21,661 bases of DNA from an uncultured Pedobacter sp. (lineage in GTDB: Bacteria; Bacteroidota; Bacteroidia; Sphingobacteriales; Sphingobacteriaceae): the NCBI RefSeq assembly GCF_946479715.1, contig NZ_CAMLHF010000089.1, positions 1 to 21,661 of the forward strand, written 5' to 3'. The position numbers were made by a program, and so were the translations under genes. Shown here piece after piece: positions 14,856 to 21,661 of this stretch. The notes under the pieces are model-generated. The model saw nothing but the letters and a program-made list of their open reading frames with translations. It was not told the DNA's origin and did not search any database. Numbering within the stretch: the first letter of the stretch is position 1; every line of letters begins with the position of its first letter.

Positions 14856-15715
14856 GCAGTATCTTTTCTGAATTCCCTGCGGTATTTTAAAGGACTAAGC
14901 TTCATCTTTCTTTTAAAAAGCTTATAGAAATGCGATAGGTCGCCAAAACCATTCTCAAAACAGATGTCAGAGATGGATTTATCTGAATTTACAAGTTGTT
15001 GAATGGCGTAATTTATCCGATAGTCAGTTACTGTTTCTATAAAAGTTTTTTTTGTGGTCTTTTTGTAGTACTTGCAAAAGGCGTTTGGAGTCATATTTAC
15101 TAAGGCGGCTGCCTGATCAAGCAAAATCTCATCCTTGTAATTGTCGATGATATACCCCAGAACGATATTGATTCTTTCTGTTTTTGCTGACTGATGCGCC
15201 TTTGTTTCTTGCTTATCTAGTAATTTATATTCTTTGGAAATGGCGAGGGTATATAAGATTTCTAAAAATTCGATAAGTCGCTTAAAAGAATTTGGTTGTT
15301 TAGCCAAAAGAATTAATCTTTTGGTTATTTCTTCGGCAGTATAATTTAAAAACTGTATTCCATGTTTGCTTCTTTCCAGCAGATGAAATATTTGAGATAG
15401 CTCTGGTTTTGCCAGGAAATCTGTACCTAGAAAATCATTGTTAAATTGAATAACTACTGATGCAACATCGTTGTCTTGTTCTTCGTTGTTTTCAATTTTC
15501 CAGCAATGGGGCAAATTTGAGCCTATAAGAACCAGATCACCGGAACCGTATACATCCATATGATTGCCAACATACCGATTGCCCTTGCCTTTTACAATGA
15601 GCGTAAGTTCATGCTCTGGGTGAAAATGATAAGGCGCGGTAAACTCCGTGAATTCACGAAGGAGAAAGGAATTATCATTATATGGGTCTAATGCTTCAAA
15701 TGCAGCTCTCGCCAT
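14852..15715 (-). CDS. AraC-family transcriptional regulator with cupin sensor domain
   Basis: 287 residues. The N-terminal cupin domain (about 15-100) begins YHFHPEHELTLIVKG, with H30, H32 and E35 in the positions of a metal- or ligand-binding cupin, and carries GDLVLIGSNLPHCW, a common motif in sugar-responsive AraC proteins. The C-terminal DNA-binding domain has two helix-turn-helix units, at about 200-220 (QAAALVNMTPNAFCKYYKK) and 247-268 (ISDICFENGFGDLSHFYKLF), followed by the family's PLKYRR tail. It is transcribed divergently from the dioxygenase and glycosidase genes across 155 bp, so it most likely controls those, perhaps also the GxGYxYP gene with which it converges. The effector is unknown, probably a small saccharide or derivative. 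Confidence 0.92.
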   Translation of the reverse strand: MARAAFEALDPYNDNSFLLREFTEFTAPYHFHPEHELTLIVKGKGNRYVGNHMDVYGSGDLVLIGSNLPHCWKIENNEEQDNDVASVVIQFNNDFLGTDFLAKPELSQIFHLLERSKHGIQFLNYTAEEITKRLILLAKQPNSFKRLIEFLEILYTLAISKEYKLLDKQETKAHQSAKTERINIVLGYIIDNYKDEILLDQAAALVNMTPNAFCKYYKKTTKKTFIETVTDYRINYAIQQLVNSDKSISDICFENGFGDLSHFYKLFKRKMKLSPLKYRREFRKDTA

Positions 15716-15870
15716 GTTAATTGTTTCATATTCTCATAAAGTTATGGGTTAATTCTTATAAATGGATAAAAAAAACCATTAAAAGGCCAATTTACTCCTT
15801 TTGCAGACTAAGGATAAACAGTTATTTAGTAATTGAAAACACCAAATGTAAACCTAAATTAAATAGAGCC

Positions 15871-16686
15871 ATGTCGACAATTGAATTGCCTAAATTAGAT
15901 CAGTATCGTGAAATAACTTATGCACAGGCTGCAGCGTTCCGTCAGAACGGACATGTTTTAATCCCAAATGTACTTGATGCTGAAGAAGTGCTTATTTATA
16001 GAGATGTAATAAAAGAAGCCGCTGCTAAGTTCAATACTGAAAAGAGAGATTTAGCCGAAAGAGATACTTACGGGAAAGCTTTTTTGCAGATAATGAATTT
16101 GTGGGAAGTAGATGAACAAGCGAAGAAATTTACGCTTGCAAAACGTATGGGGAAGATTGCGGCAGACTTACTTGGTGTTGAAAATGTACGTATTTATCAT
16201 GATCAGGCGCTGTTTAAAGAGCCCGGAGGCGGACCTACTCCCTGGCACCAGGATCAGTATTACTGGCCTCTGGATACCCACAATACCGTCACTATGTGGA
16301 TGCCCCTTGTAGATATTAATGTAGAAATGGGTATGTTGACATTTGCTTCCGATTCTCATAAAAAAGGGGTAGTGTTTAATTATGAAATTTCTGATGAATC
16401 GGAAGCCGAGTATGAAAAATATGTAAAGGATAATGCTTTTCAAATAATGCGTTCATCGACTATGAATGCTGGAGATGCAACCTGGCATTACGGGAACACT
16501 ATTCATAGTGCTCCAGGTAATCAATCAGATATTATGCGAGAGGTTATGACTATTATTTACGTTGCTGATGGTGCAAAGGTAGCTGAGCCTAAGAATAGCT
16601 GGCAGATAAATGACCGCGAGCGTTGGTTAATGAATGAACCAATTGGTGGTTTGGTGAAATCAGAAATTAATCCGCTGGTGCTTTAA
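15871..16686 (+). CDS. Phytanoyl-CoA dioxygenase-like Fe(II)/2-oxoglutarate oxygenase
   Basis: 271 residues from the ATG at 15871. The frame stays open back to a TTG at 15721, but that would consume the divergent promoter region and add a 50-residue Lys-rich leader unlike the family. The double-stranded beta-helix residues are all present: H126 and D128 in PWHQDQYYW, distal H212 in TIHSAPGN and R223, which would bind the 2-oxoglutarate carboxylate. The region MWMPLVDINVEMGMLTFASDSH is typical of PhyH proteins. It should hydroxylate or oxidatively cleave a small organic substrate in the cytoplasm (no signal peptide). A clan GH-A glycosidase gene follows by 24 bp, forming an operon, and an AraC regulator is divergent. 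The substrate is unknown; oxidation of a sugar, polyol or aglycone released by the locus is possible. Confidence 0.88.
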   Translation: MSTIELPKLDQYREITYAQAAAFRQNGHVLIPNVLDAEEVLIYRDVIKEAAAKFNTEKRDLAERDTYGKAFLQIMNLWEVDEQAKKFTLAKRMGKIAADLLGVENVRIYHDQALFKEPGGGPTPWHQDQYYWPLDTHNTVTMWMPLVDINVEMGMLTFASDSHKKGVVFNYEISDESEAEYEKYVKDNAFQIMRSSTMNAGDATWHYGNTIHSAPGNQSDIMREVMTIIYVADGAKVAEPKNSWQINDRERWLMNEPIGGLVKSEINPLVL

Positions 16687-16710
16687 CGGCAGTCCATTTT
16701 TGGAATTTTT

Positions 16711-17811
16711 ATGAGAAAGATATTTTATGCAATAAATTTATTATTGCTGGCACTATTTGTTCGCCCGGCTATGGCACAGACGGACCAACGGTGGCCAAAG
16801 CAGAAAATATGGGATTGGTACAACAAACAACCATTTTACTGTGGCTTTAACTATATTCCGGCTTATGCCATTAATTATACCGCGATGTGGGATAAGACTA
16901 GTTTTGATGCCGAGGCTATTGACACGGAACTTGCTCTGGCAGAGAAAACCGGACTTAATTGTTTGAGAGCTGTGCTTCAGTATGCAGTTTATGAAGATGA
17001 TCCTGAATATTTTTTAAACACACTGGATAAGTTTCTGGCAATTTGCAACAAGCATAATATTAAATTTATGCCTGCTTTGTTTGATGATTGCGTTTTTGGA
17101 ATTGAACATGATCCTAAAGTAGGAATACAACCGGAGCCACTTAAAGGATGGTATGCCTGGGCGTGGTCGCCAAGTCCAGGTCACAGTATGGTTGTTGATT
17201 CTACCACTCATCCCCGCATTGAGAAGTATGTTAAAGCTGTAATTGGACGTTTTAAGAACGATAAACGTATTTTCATCTGGGACTTGTATAATGAACCCAC
17301 AAATGGAGGACTTGGTTCTGCCAGTTTTCCCCTGCTTAAGAAGGTTGCCAAATGGGCACGCGAAATCAATCCTTCACAACCAATAACGATTGATATATGG
17401 AATGGTGATAAACAATTGAATGATATTGCGCTCGCAAATTCAGACATTATTTCTTTTCATAATTATGGTAATAAAAATGACCTGATTAAGCAAATTGCTG
17501 AACTTAAAACGCAGGGCAGACCTTTATTTAATACGGAATGGATGAACAGGCCTAATGGGTCTGTGATTAAAGATAACCTGGCTGTTTTCTATAATGAAAA
17601 GGTAGGCTGTATGTTATGGGGACTTGTAAATGGTAAAACGCAAACAGATTTACCATGGGGACATCGCCCTGCAGACCCTATTCCTAAAGTATGGCAGCAT
17701 GATCTTTTTCGGGGTGATTTTACACCTTATGACTCGGAAGAGATTGAATTGCTAAAGGATTTCGCTTTAAAATCTAAGAACAGTAGTTATTTGCAGGAAC
17801 ACCAAAAATAG
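16711..17811 (+). CDS. Secreted clan GH-A glycoside hydrolase (GH5/cellulase-like)
   Basis: 366 residues. A signal peptide (about 1-22, cleavage near AMAQ) leads into a single TIM-barrel domain. Residues typical of retaining GH-A enzymes are visible: the acid/base glutamate E195 in LYNEPTN (192-198), H250 in SFHNYG, and the nucleophile E276 in FNTEWMNR. Aromatic stretches such as GWYAWAWSPSPGH (146-158) probably line the sugar-binding cleft. There is no carbohydrate-binding module. It would hydrolyse a beta-linked glycan or glycoside in the periplasm or outside. The family is often annotated as cellulase or 1,4-beta-xylanase on weak similarity, so I do not name a substrate. It is second in an operon with the dioxygenase gene. 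Confidence 0.87.
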   Translation: MRKIFYAINLLLLALFVRPAMAQTDQRWPKQKIWDWYNKQPFYCGFNYIPAYAINYTAMWDKTSFDAEAIDTELALAEKTGLNCLRAVLQYAVYEDDPEYFLNTLDKFLAICNKHNIKFMPALFDDCVFGIEHDPKVGIQPEPLKGWYAWAWSPSPGHSMVVDSTTHPRIEKYVKAVIGRFKNDKRIFIWDLYNEPTNGGLGSASFPLLKKVAKWAREINPSQPITIDIWNGDKQLNDIALANSDIISFHNYGNKNDLIKQIAELKTQGRPLFNTEWMNRPNGSVIKDNLAVFYNEKVGCMLWGLVNGKTQTDLPWGHRPADPIPKVWQHDLFRGDFTPYDSEEIELLKDFALKSKNSSYLQEHQK

Positions 17812-17891
17812 TGGCTGGTACCAAAAAATAATCATATAAAGATCTCTGGCTAAATGCCCATTAAGAAAGATTTGGTGGCCCTGTATTGACC

Positions 17892-17914
17892 TTTTACAAG
17901 GGTTATTTGTAAAA
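17892..17914. repeat. Inverted repeat TTTTACAA-7-TTGTAAAA
   Basis: Eight perfect pairs (17892-17899 with 17907-17914) enclose GGGTTAT, 80 bp after the glycosidase gene. There is no T-run after either arm beyond the stem, so as a terminator it is weak; an operator-like site is an equal possibility. Confidence 0.35.
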
Positions 17915-17940
17915 AAATCAATATAGTAAATTAATAATTA

Positions 17941-18176
17941 TATATTTGCAGGCTAAAAAGTAACCTTCTTTTCTCGGTATTTGTTGAGATTAATGAATTG
18001 AGAACTGGAGAGTTATCACAACTGATTTAATAGGTATAAGTAAATTATTTTGAATGGTTAAATCTCTATTTGTAGAAGTTAATTTTATTAGATCTTCAAT
18101 AAATTTCTTAGAGATTTTTAACTGTGAATGTATAAATAACAACCAAAAGCCTTACTGCTTGCGCAGAAGGCTTTTT
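17941..18176 (+). ncRNA. Candidate structured leader or small RNA upstream of adk
   Basis: The 384-bp gap before adk contains TATATTTG at 17941-17948, a perfect match to the -7 box TAnnTTTG (no clear -33 box), so a transcript could start near 17955. It holds competing short hairpins AACT/AGTT/AACT at about 18003-18025, then a long rod in which GTTAAATCTCTA (18057-18068) pairs with TAGAGATTTTTAAC (18109-18122) with a two-base bulge and a GAAG/CTTC inner pair, and it ends at the terminator at 18145-18176. The product would be about 220 nt. A rod-shaped terminated RNA of this size recalls 6S RNA, but I see no diagnostic 6S element, and a cis-acting adk leader fits equally well. Confidence 0.35.
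18145..18176 (+). terminator. Intrinsic terminator 20 bp before adk
   Basis: AAAAGCCTT (18145-18153) pairs with AAGGCTTTT (18167-18175), and after a single bulged A the stem continues as CTGC/GCAG around a TTGC loop, 13 pairs in all, followed by T's. It is strong and in the forward direction, yet only 20 bp separate it from the adk ATG, too little for a promoter. It therefore either ends a small RNA with adk dependent on read-through, or acts as an attenuator. Confidence 0.75.
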
Positions 18177-18195
18177 AACTTTAAAGACAACCCGA

Positions 18196-18765
18196 ATGCT
18201 TAATTTTGTTCTCTTTGGCCCACCGGGTGCAGGCAAAGGCACCCAATCAGAAAAATTAATTGAGAAGTATCAGTTAATTCACATTTCAACAGGCGACCTT
18301 TTTAGGGCCCATATCAAAAATCAATCTCCTTTGGGACAACGCGTAAGTGCCCTGATTGCAGAAGGACAACTTGTTCCTGATGAAATTACGATAGCAATGT
18401 TGGAAGAAGAAGTTGATAAAAATCCAAATGCTAAAGGATTTATATTTGATGGTTTCCCTCGTACGGTTCCTCAGGCTGAGGCTTTAGATGAGTTCCTTGA
18501 GAGTAAAGGAAGTTCAATTGCTGGTGTAATTGCACTTGATGTGGATCAGGAAGAGCTAACTAAGCGTATTGCACAAAGACAAATTGAAACAGGTCGTGTT
18601 GATGATCAGGCTGATAAATTGCAAAAACGTATAGAAGAGTACTTCAGTAAAACGATTCATGTTTTGCCTTATTATGAAGGACAAAATAAGCTAAGTAAAG
18701 TAAATGGTATCGGGAAGATCGATGACATTTTTGCTGATTTAAGCGCAGTAATAGATAAATACTAG
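18196..18765 (+). CDS. adk: Adenylate kinase
   Basis: 189 residues. It interconverts ATP + AMP and 2 ADP in the cytoplasm and is normally essential. The P-loop GPPGAGKGT is at 8-16, the AMP-binding STGDLFR at 31-37 and DGFPRT at 85-90 are intact, and the arginines of the LID and core (R124, R128, R134, R145 in DDQADKLQKR) are present. The chain is of the short-LID type, with a brief ETGRVDD loop in place of the longer lid and zinc site of other bacteria, which is usual in Bacteroidota. The start at 18196 puts the P-loop at the standard distance. An intrinsic terminator sits 20 bp upstream, and a 49-codon ORF overlaps its first eight bases. obgE follows after 103 bp. Confidence 0.96.
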   Translation: MLNFVLFGPPGAGKGTQSEKLIEKYQLIHISTGDLFRAHIKNQSPLGQRVSALIAEGQLVPDEITIAMLEEEVDKNPNAKGFIFDGFPRTVPQAEALDEFLESKGSSIAGVIALDVDQEELTKRIAQRQIETGRVDDQADKLQKRIEEYFSKTIHVLPYYEGQNKLSKVNGIGKIDDIFADLSAVIDKY

Positions 18766-18782
18766 TTCAATAATAATACAAG

Positions 18783-18818
18783 TAGCGGGGCGAATTTTCA
18801 GTTCTTCCCGCTATTTTC
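18783..18818 (+). terminator. Hairpin after adk
   Basis: TAGCGGG (18783-18789) pairs with CCCGCTA (18808-18814) around an 18-base loop with a possible inner GAA/TTC pair, followed by TTTT. It is a plausible but not ideal terminator for adk. Confidence 0.45.
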
Positions 18819-18824
18819 ATATAT

Positions 18825-18855
18825 CCTGAAAAACTTTTTCAGGTTTATTTTTTTA
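18825..18855 (+). terminator. Terminator-like hairpin 13 to 25 bp before obgE
   Basis: CCTGAAAAA (18825-18833) and TTTTTCAGG (18835-18843) form a perfect inverted repeat around a single C, then TTTATTTTTTTT. The outer pairs plus the long T-run give a classical intrinsic terminator shape, though the AT-rich inner stem makes it weaker. The obgE ATG is at 18869, so no promoter fits in between. Confidence 0.6.
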
Positions 18856-18868
18856 AAAATAGAAGGTT

Positions 18869-19867
18869 ATGTCACAAGGTTCCAATTTTGTAGATTATGT
18901 TAAAATATGCTGTCGCTCTGGAAAAGGAGGGTCGGGCTCTGCACATTTGCACCGGGATATACGAACTTCTACAGGTGGGCCTGATGGTGGTGATGGTGGT
19001 CGTGGCGGACATATCATACTAAGGGGGAATGCTCAGTTCTGGACATTGCTTCACTTAAAATATCGCAAGCATATTATCGCTCAGGACGGCGCACCAGGAT
19101 CTAGTGGTACATCAACAGGCAAACAAGGTAAAGATGAAATCCTTGATGTTCCTTTAGGTACCATTGCTAAAGATGCTGAAACCGGAAATGTTCTTTTTGA
19201 GATTACCCAGGACGGTGAAACCAAGATACTTACTCCTGGAGGAAGAGGAGGCCTAGGTAACTGGCACTTTAAAACCCCTACTTTACAAACCCCACGTTTT
19301 GCACAGCCAGGAGAATCAGGCAAGGAAGAATGGATGGTGCTTGAACTTAAAGTTCTGGCTGATGTTGGTCTTGTTGGATTCCCTAATGCCGGCAAATCAA
19401 CTCTGTTATCTGTACTTTCGGCTGCCAAACCAGAGATTGCTGATTATCCGTTTACAACGATTGTTCCTAATCTGGGTATAGTGTCTTACAGAGATAACAA
19501 ATCTTTTGTAATGGCAGATATTCCAGGTATTATAGAAGGAGCTTCTAAAGGTAAAGGATTAGGTTATCGGTTTCTTAGACATATAGAACGTAATTCTGTA
19601 TTGCTATTTATGGTGCCTGCGGATACACAAAGAACCATAGCCGAAGAATATGAAATACTTAAAGCAGAGCTCAAGGATTACAATCCTGAACTGATGCAAA
19701 AACCACATTTGCTGGCCATAACAAAATCAGATATGTTAGATGAGGAATTGGTAGCAGAAATGAAGAAGGAACTTCCTAAAAATATTCCTTCCATATTTAT
19801 TTCATCTGTGGCACAAAAGGGATTGGTTGAATTAAAAGATATGCTTTGGGCAGCTATTAATAGCTAA
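18869..19867 (+). CDS. obgE: Obg-family GTPase (ribosome-associated)
   Basis: 332 residues. The glycine-rich Obg fold fills about 5-160 ([24 protein letters not shown], then [11 protein letters not shown]), followed by the G domain: G1 GFPNAGKS at 170-177, G2 around FTT at 195-197, G3 DIPG at 217-220 with [19 protein letters not shown]4 TKSD at 285-288 and G5 SSV at 312-314. There is no C-terminal OCT extension, as is common in this phylum. Obg/CgtA binds the large ribosomal subunit, assists its assembly and links GTP level or stress to growth; it is usually essential. AGAAGG lies five bases before the ATG, a better ribosome binding site than most genes here have. Its stop overlaps the convergent exporter gene's stop by four bases. 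Confidence 0.96.
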   Translation: MSQGSNFVDYVKICCRSGKGGSGSAHLHRDIRTSTGGPDGGDGGRGGHIILRGNAQFWTLLHLKYRKHIIAQDGAPGSSGTSTGKQGKDEILDVPLGTIAKDAETGNVLFEITQDGETKILTPGGRGGLGNWHFKTPTLQTPRFAQPGESGKEEWMVLELKVLADVGLVGFPNAGKSTLLSVLSAAKPEIADYPFTTIVPNLGIVSYRDNKSFVMADIPGIIEGASKGKGLGYRFLRHIERNSVLLFMVPADTQRTIAEEYEILKAELKDYNPELMQKPHLLAITKSDMLDEELVAEMKKELPKNIPSIFISSVAQKGLVELKDMLWAAINS

Positions 19868-21096
19868 GCATTCTTTCTGTTCATAAACGAATGACCTTTC
19901 ATTGTCCTATAGGCAATTAATACGCTAATTAACATTAATACAGCTCCGGCAAGAAACGGAGCTCCCGCAAATTTAATTGTAGCACCAGGACTTGTAAACC
20001 ATGCAAATAAGTTTGTCATGAATAGAGGGCCTATAATTGCGGTTACACTCATTAAACTAGTTAACGCACCTTGTAGTTCGCCCTGTTCGTTTTGAGGAAC
20101 GTTTCCAGACATAATTGCTTGTAAAGCAGGGCCTGCAATTCCGCCTAAACAATAAGGTACAAGGAAAGCAAACATCATCCAGGTTTCTGAAGCGAAGGCG
20201 AAAAGAAAAAGGCCTACAGCATACAGTATAAATCCCACGTAGATACTCTTTTCATTGCCCAGTCTCGGATTAATGAATCGGATTAATCCTCCTTGTACTG
20301 CAGCTACGAGAACGCCTACTACAGTTAAAGATATTCCTATCATTGAGGTGCTCCAGTGAAATTTCTCAATATTGACAAATGTCCATGTACTTTGTACAGA
20401 ATGACTGGCTATGTAAAGGAAAACAAGTGCTATAATTAAGCCACCAAGACCTTTATATTTTTTTAGCTGCATTAAAGACCCAAGCGGGTTGGCTCTTTTC
20501 CATTCAAAGGCACGTCTGTGTTCTTTATCAAGAGATTCTGGCAATACAAAATAGCCATAAACCACATTAACTAAGGTTAAGATTGCTGCGGCAATGAACG
20601 GTACACGTGGTCCGATTTCTCCAAGCAATCCTCCTAAAGCAGGGCCAATAATAAAGCCTACACCAAATGCTGCTCCAATCATTCCGAAGTTCTGTGCGCG
20701 GTTTTCATTTGTACTGATGTCGGCTATATATGCTGTTGCAGTGGTCATACTTGCACCAAAAATGCCCGCTATGATACGGCCCACAAAAAGCCACCAGATG
20801 GTAGGAGCAAGAGCAAGAAAAATATAATCTATTCCGAATCCGAATAAGGATAAGAGAAGGACAGGTCGCCGACCATATTTGTCGCTAAGGTTTCCTATAA
20901 TAGGAGCGCAAACAAATTGCATAATTGCATAAACAAAGGTAAGCCAGCCGCTCCATTGAGATGCCTGGCTAATGTTGCCACCAATTAGCTGTTCAATTAA
21001 CTGAGGAAAAACGGGGATGATCAGGCCAATGCCAATAACATCAAGTAATAAGGTGATAAAAATAAAACTTAATGCAGCCTTTCGGGATGTTGCCAT
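19864..21096 (-). CDS. TetA-like MFS exporter (drug:H+ antiporter-1 type)
   Basis: 410 residues with twelve predicted membrane helices. Motif [12 protein letters not shown], is at 68-78 in the loop between helices 2 and 3; an acidic residue in helix 1 (D19 of LLLDVIGIG) and motif C in helix 5 ([16 protein letters not shown]) are those of the TCR/TetA subfamily of 12-helix drug/proton antiporters. These proteins pump tetracycline or other hydrophobic compounds out in exchange for protons, but chromosomal members in Bacteroidota often have unknown substrates, so I do not claim tetracycline resistance. No TetR-type regulator is next to it. It lies downstream of the truncated ABC exporter gene on the same strand in reverse order (59 bp apart), and converges on obgE. 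Confidence 0.9.
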   Translation of the reverse strand: MATSRKAALSFIFITLLLDVIGIGLIIPVFPQLIEQLIGGNISQASQWSGWLTFVYAIMQFVCAPIIGNLSDKYGRRPVLLLSLFGFGIDYIFLALAPTIWWLFVGRIIAGIFGASMTTATAYIADISTNENRAQNFGMIGAAFGVGFIIGPALGGLLGEIGPRVPFIAAAILTLVNVVYGYFVLPESLDKEHRRAFEWKRANPLGSLMQLKKYKGLGGLIIALVFLYIASHSVQSTWTFVNIEKFHWSTSMIGISLTVVGVLVAAVQGGLIRFINPRLGNEKSIYVGFILYAVGLFLFAFASETWMMFAFLVPYCLGGIAGPALQAIMSGNVPQNEQGELQGALTSLMSVTAIIGPLFMTNLFAWFTSPGATIKFAGAPFLAGAVLMLISVLIAYRTMKGHSFMNRKNA

Positions 21097-21155
21097 AAAT
21101 TATAGAAGAGTTTTTCGCCCCGCAAGGTATAACATTTGAGCGGAAAAATAAAGAA

Positions 21156-21661
21156 CTATCCGTGTGTTATTAATTGCGGAGTTTGCAACTTCCAGAGCTT
21201 TGCATAAGCAGAATTTTTGTCGAACAACAGCTCATTATGTGTCCCTTCTTCAACTACAAGACCTTTGTCTAATACAATGATCTTATCCGCATTGTTTAAC
21301 GTACTTAGGCGATGAGCAATAACAATTACTGTTTTATGTTGAACCTTTAATAGATCAATCATTCTTTGTACATGCTGTTCAGATGCAGAATCCAATGAAG
21401 ATGTAGCTTCATCCAGAATAAGAATCTCGGGATTACTATATATAGCTCTGGCTATCGCTATGCGTTGCCTTTGTCCGCCAGATAGGGTAGTGCCATTTTC
21501 GCCAAGATAGGTTTGAAATCCTGACGGTAAGGTTTCTATAAAGTCAATAATTCCAAGCTGGGTAGATATATCGATAATCTTTTGCATGTCGGGTTCATAA
21601 TCGCCAACAGCGATATTGTCGATAACATTACCGGCAAAGAGATCAATTTTTTGCGGTACAA
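21156..21661 (-). CDS. ABC exporter, C-terminal nucleotide-binding domain (truncated by window edge)
   Basis: The frame runs off the window; visible are the last 167 or so residues, starting at the Q-loop (VPQKIDLFAGNVIDNIAVG). Then come the ABC signature LSGGQRQR, Walker B ILILDEATSSLD with catalytic glutamate, and the H-loop histidine in VIAHRLS. The ATG at 21587 is an internal methionine. The membrane and Walker A parts lie upstream outside the window. This is a full-length exporter half with fused membrane and ATPase domains. The LFAGNVIDNIAVG segment resembles peptidase-domain ABC transporters that export bacteriocin-like peptides, or type I secretion ATPases, but without the N-terminus I cannot tell whether a C39 peptidase domain is present. 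Confidence 0.9.
   Translation of the reverse strand, partial: VPQKIDLFAGNVIDNIAVGDYEPDMQKIIDISTQLGIIDFIETLPSGFQTYLGENGTTLSGGQRQRIAIARAIYSNPEILILDEATSSLDSASEQHVQRMIDLLKVQHKTVIVIAHRLSTLNNADKIIVLDKGLVVEEGTHNELLFDKNSAYAKLWKLQTPQLITHG

Noticed and set aside
15721..15870. 50-codon N-terminal extension of the PhyH-like protein from a TTG
   Set aside because: The Lys-rich extension is unlike the family, contains no domain, and would fill the divergent promoter region shared with the AraC gene; the ATG at 15871 gives a normal start.
19081..19428. Reverse ORF inside obgE
   Set aside because: The obgE frame contains all GTPase motifs; the reverse translation is a Pro/Ser-rich by-product of glycine-rich coding.
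19864..21096. Acquired tetracycline-resistance gene
   Set aside because: The subfamily motifs fit TetA-like exporters, but base composition matches the neighbours, there is no adjacent tetR or mobile element, and chromosomal homologues with other substrates are common.
21097..21155. TTTTTC...GAAAAA inverted repeat between the ABC and MFS genes as a terminator
   Set aside because: The arms mismatch in the GC part and are far apart; pairing is too weak to support a terminator, and the two genes may be co-transcribed.
1..21661. CRISPR array, insertion sequence, tRNA or rRNA
   Set aside because: I saw no regularly spaced repeats, no transposase motifs with terminal inverted repeats, and no tRNA cloverleaf or rRNA sequence on either strand.

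Overview
The window comes from a member of the Bacteroidota, most likely a Sphingobacteriaceae relative such as Pedobacter. The evidence is the AT-rich DNA, start codons that mostly lack Shine-Dalgarno sequences, a SusC/SusD outer-membrane pair, a GxGYxYP-family protein, a Crp/Fnr regulator of the Bacteroidota type, and an Obg GTPase without a C-terminal extension. I worked by reading alone, so family assignments rest on motifs I can see.

Layout. 1-1688: end of an aromatic amino acid cluster (a 5'-truncated PLP aminotransferase, then tyrA). 1713-2853, minus strand: a four-helix membrane protein and a Crp/Fnr-like regulator. 2954-3295: a TfoX N-domain protein, followed by a bidirectional terminator. 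3399-4737, minus strand: a 59-residue Ser/Thr/Asp-rich lipoprotein, and upstream of it a ChaA-type cation/proton antiporter.

4738-12890: an outer-membrane uptake locus. It begins with a long, unusual leader containing a 42-codon ORF that ends Arg-Arg-Cys-Cys-stop and can fold into alternative hairpins. Then come SusC, SusD and a large secreted M14 metallocarboxypeptidase in a tight operon, and an AhpD-like protein. 12942-17811: a secreted GxGYxYP protein, a convergent AraC regulator, and a divergent pair made of a phytanoyl-CoA-dioxygenase-like protein and a secreted clan GH-A glycosidase. Together 5.2-17.8 kb looks like one or two nutrient-acquisition loci: SusCD imports a ligand, the secreted enzymes trim it outside or in the periplasm, and AraC probably senses a small product. 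The substrate is not readable from the sequence.

17812-21661: housekeeping and transport. A structured 384-bp gap ends in a strong terminator only 20 bp before adk. Then come obgE, which also has a terminator-like hairpin just upstream, a convergent TetA-like MFS exporter, and the C-terminal part of an ABC exporter cut off by the window edge.

The most interesting item is the Cys-Cys leader ORF in front of susC. It looks like a cysteine-sensing attenuator or translational switch for a SusCD/peptidase system, but the alternative of a small peptide product is open. Second is the adk leader, which has a rod-like hairpin, a terminator and a 49-codon ORF running through that terminator into the adk start.
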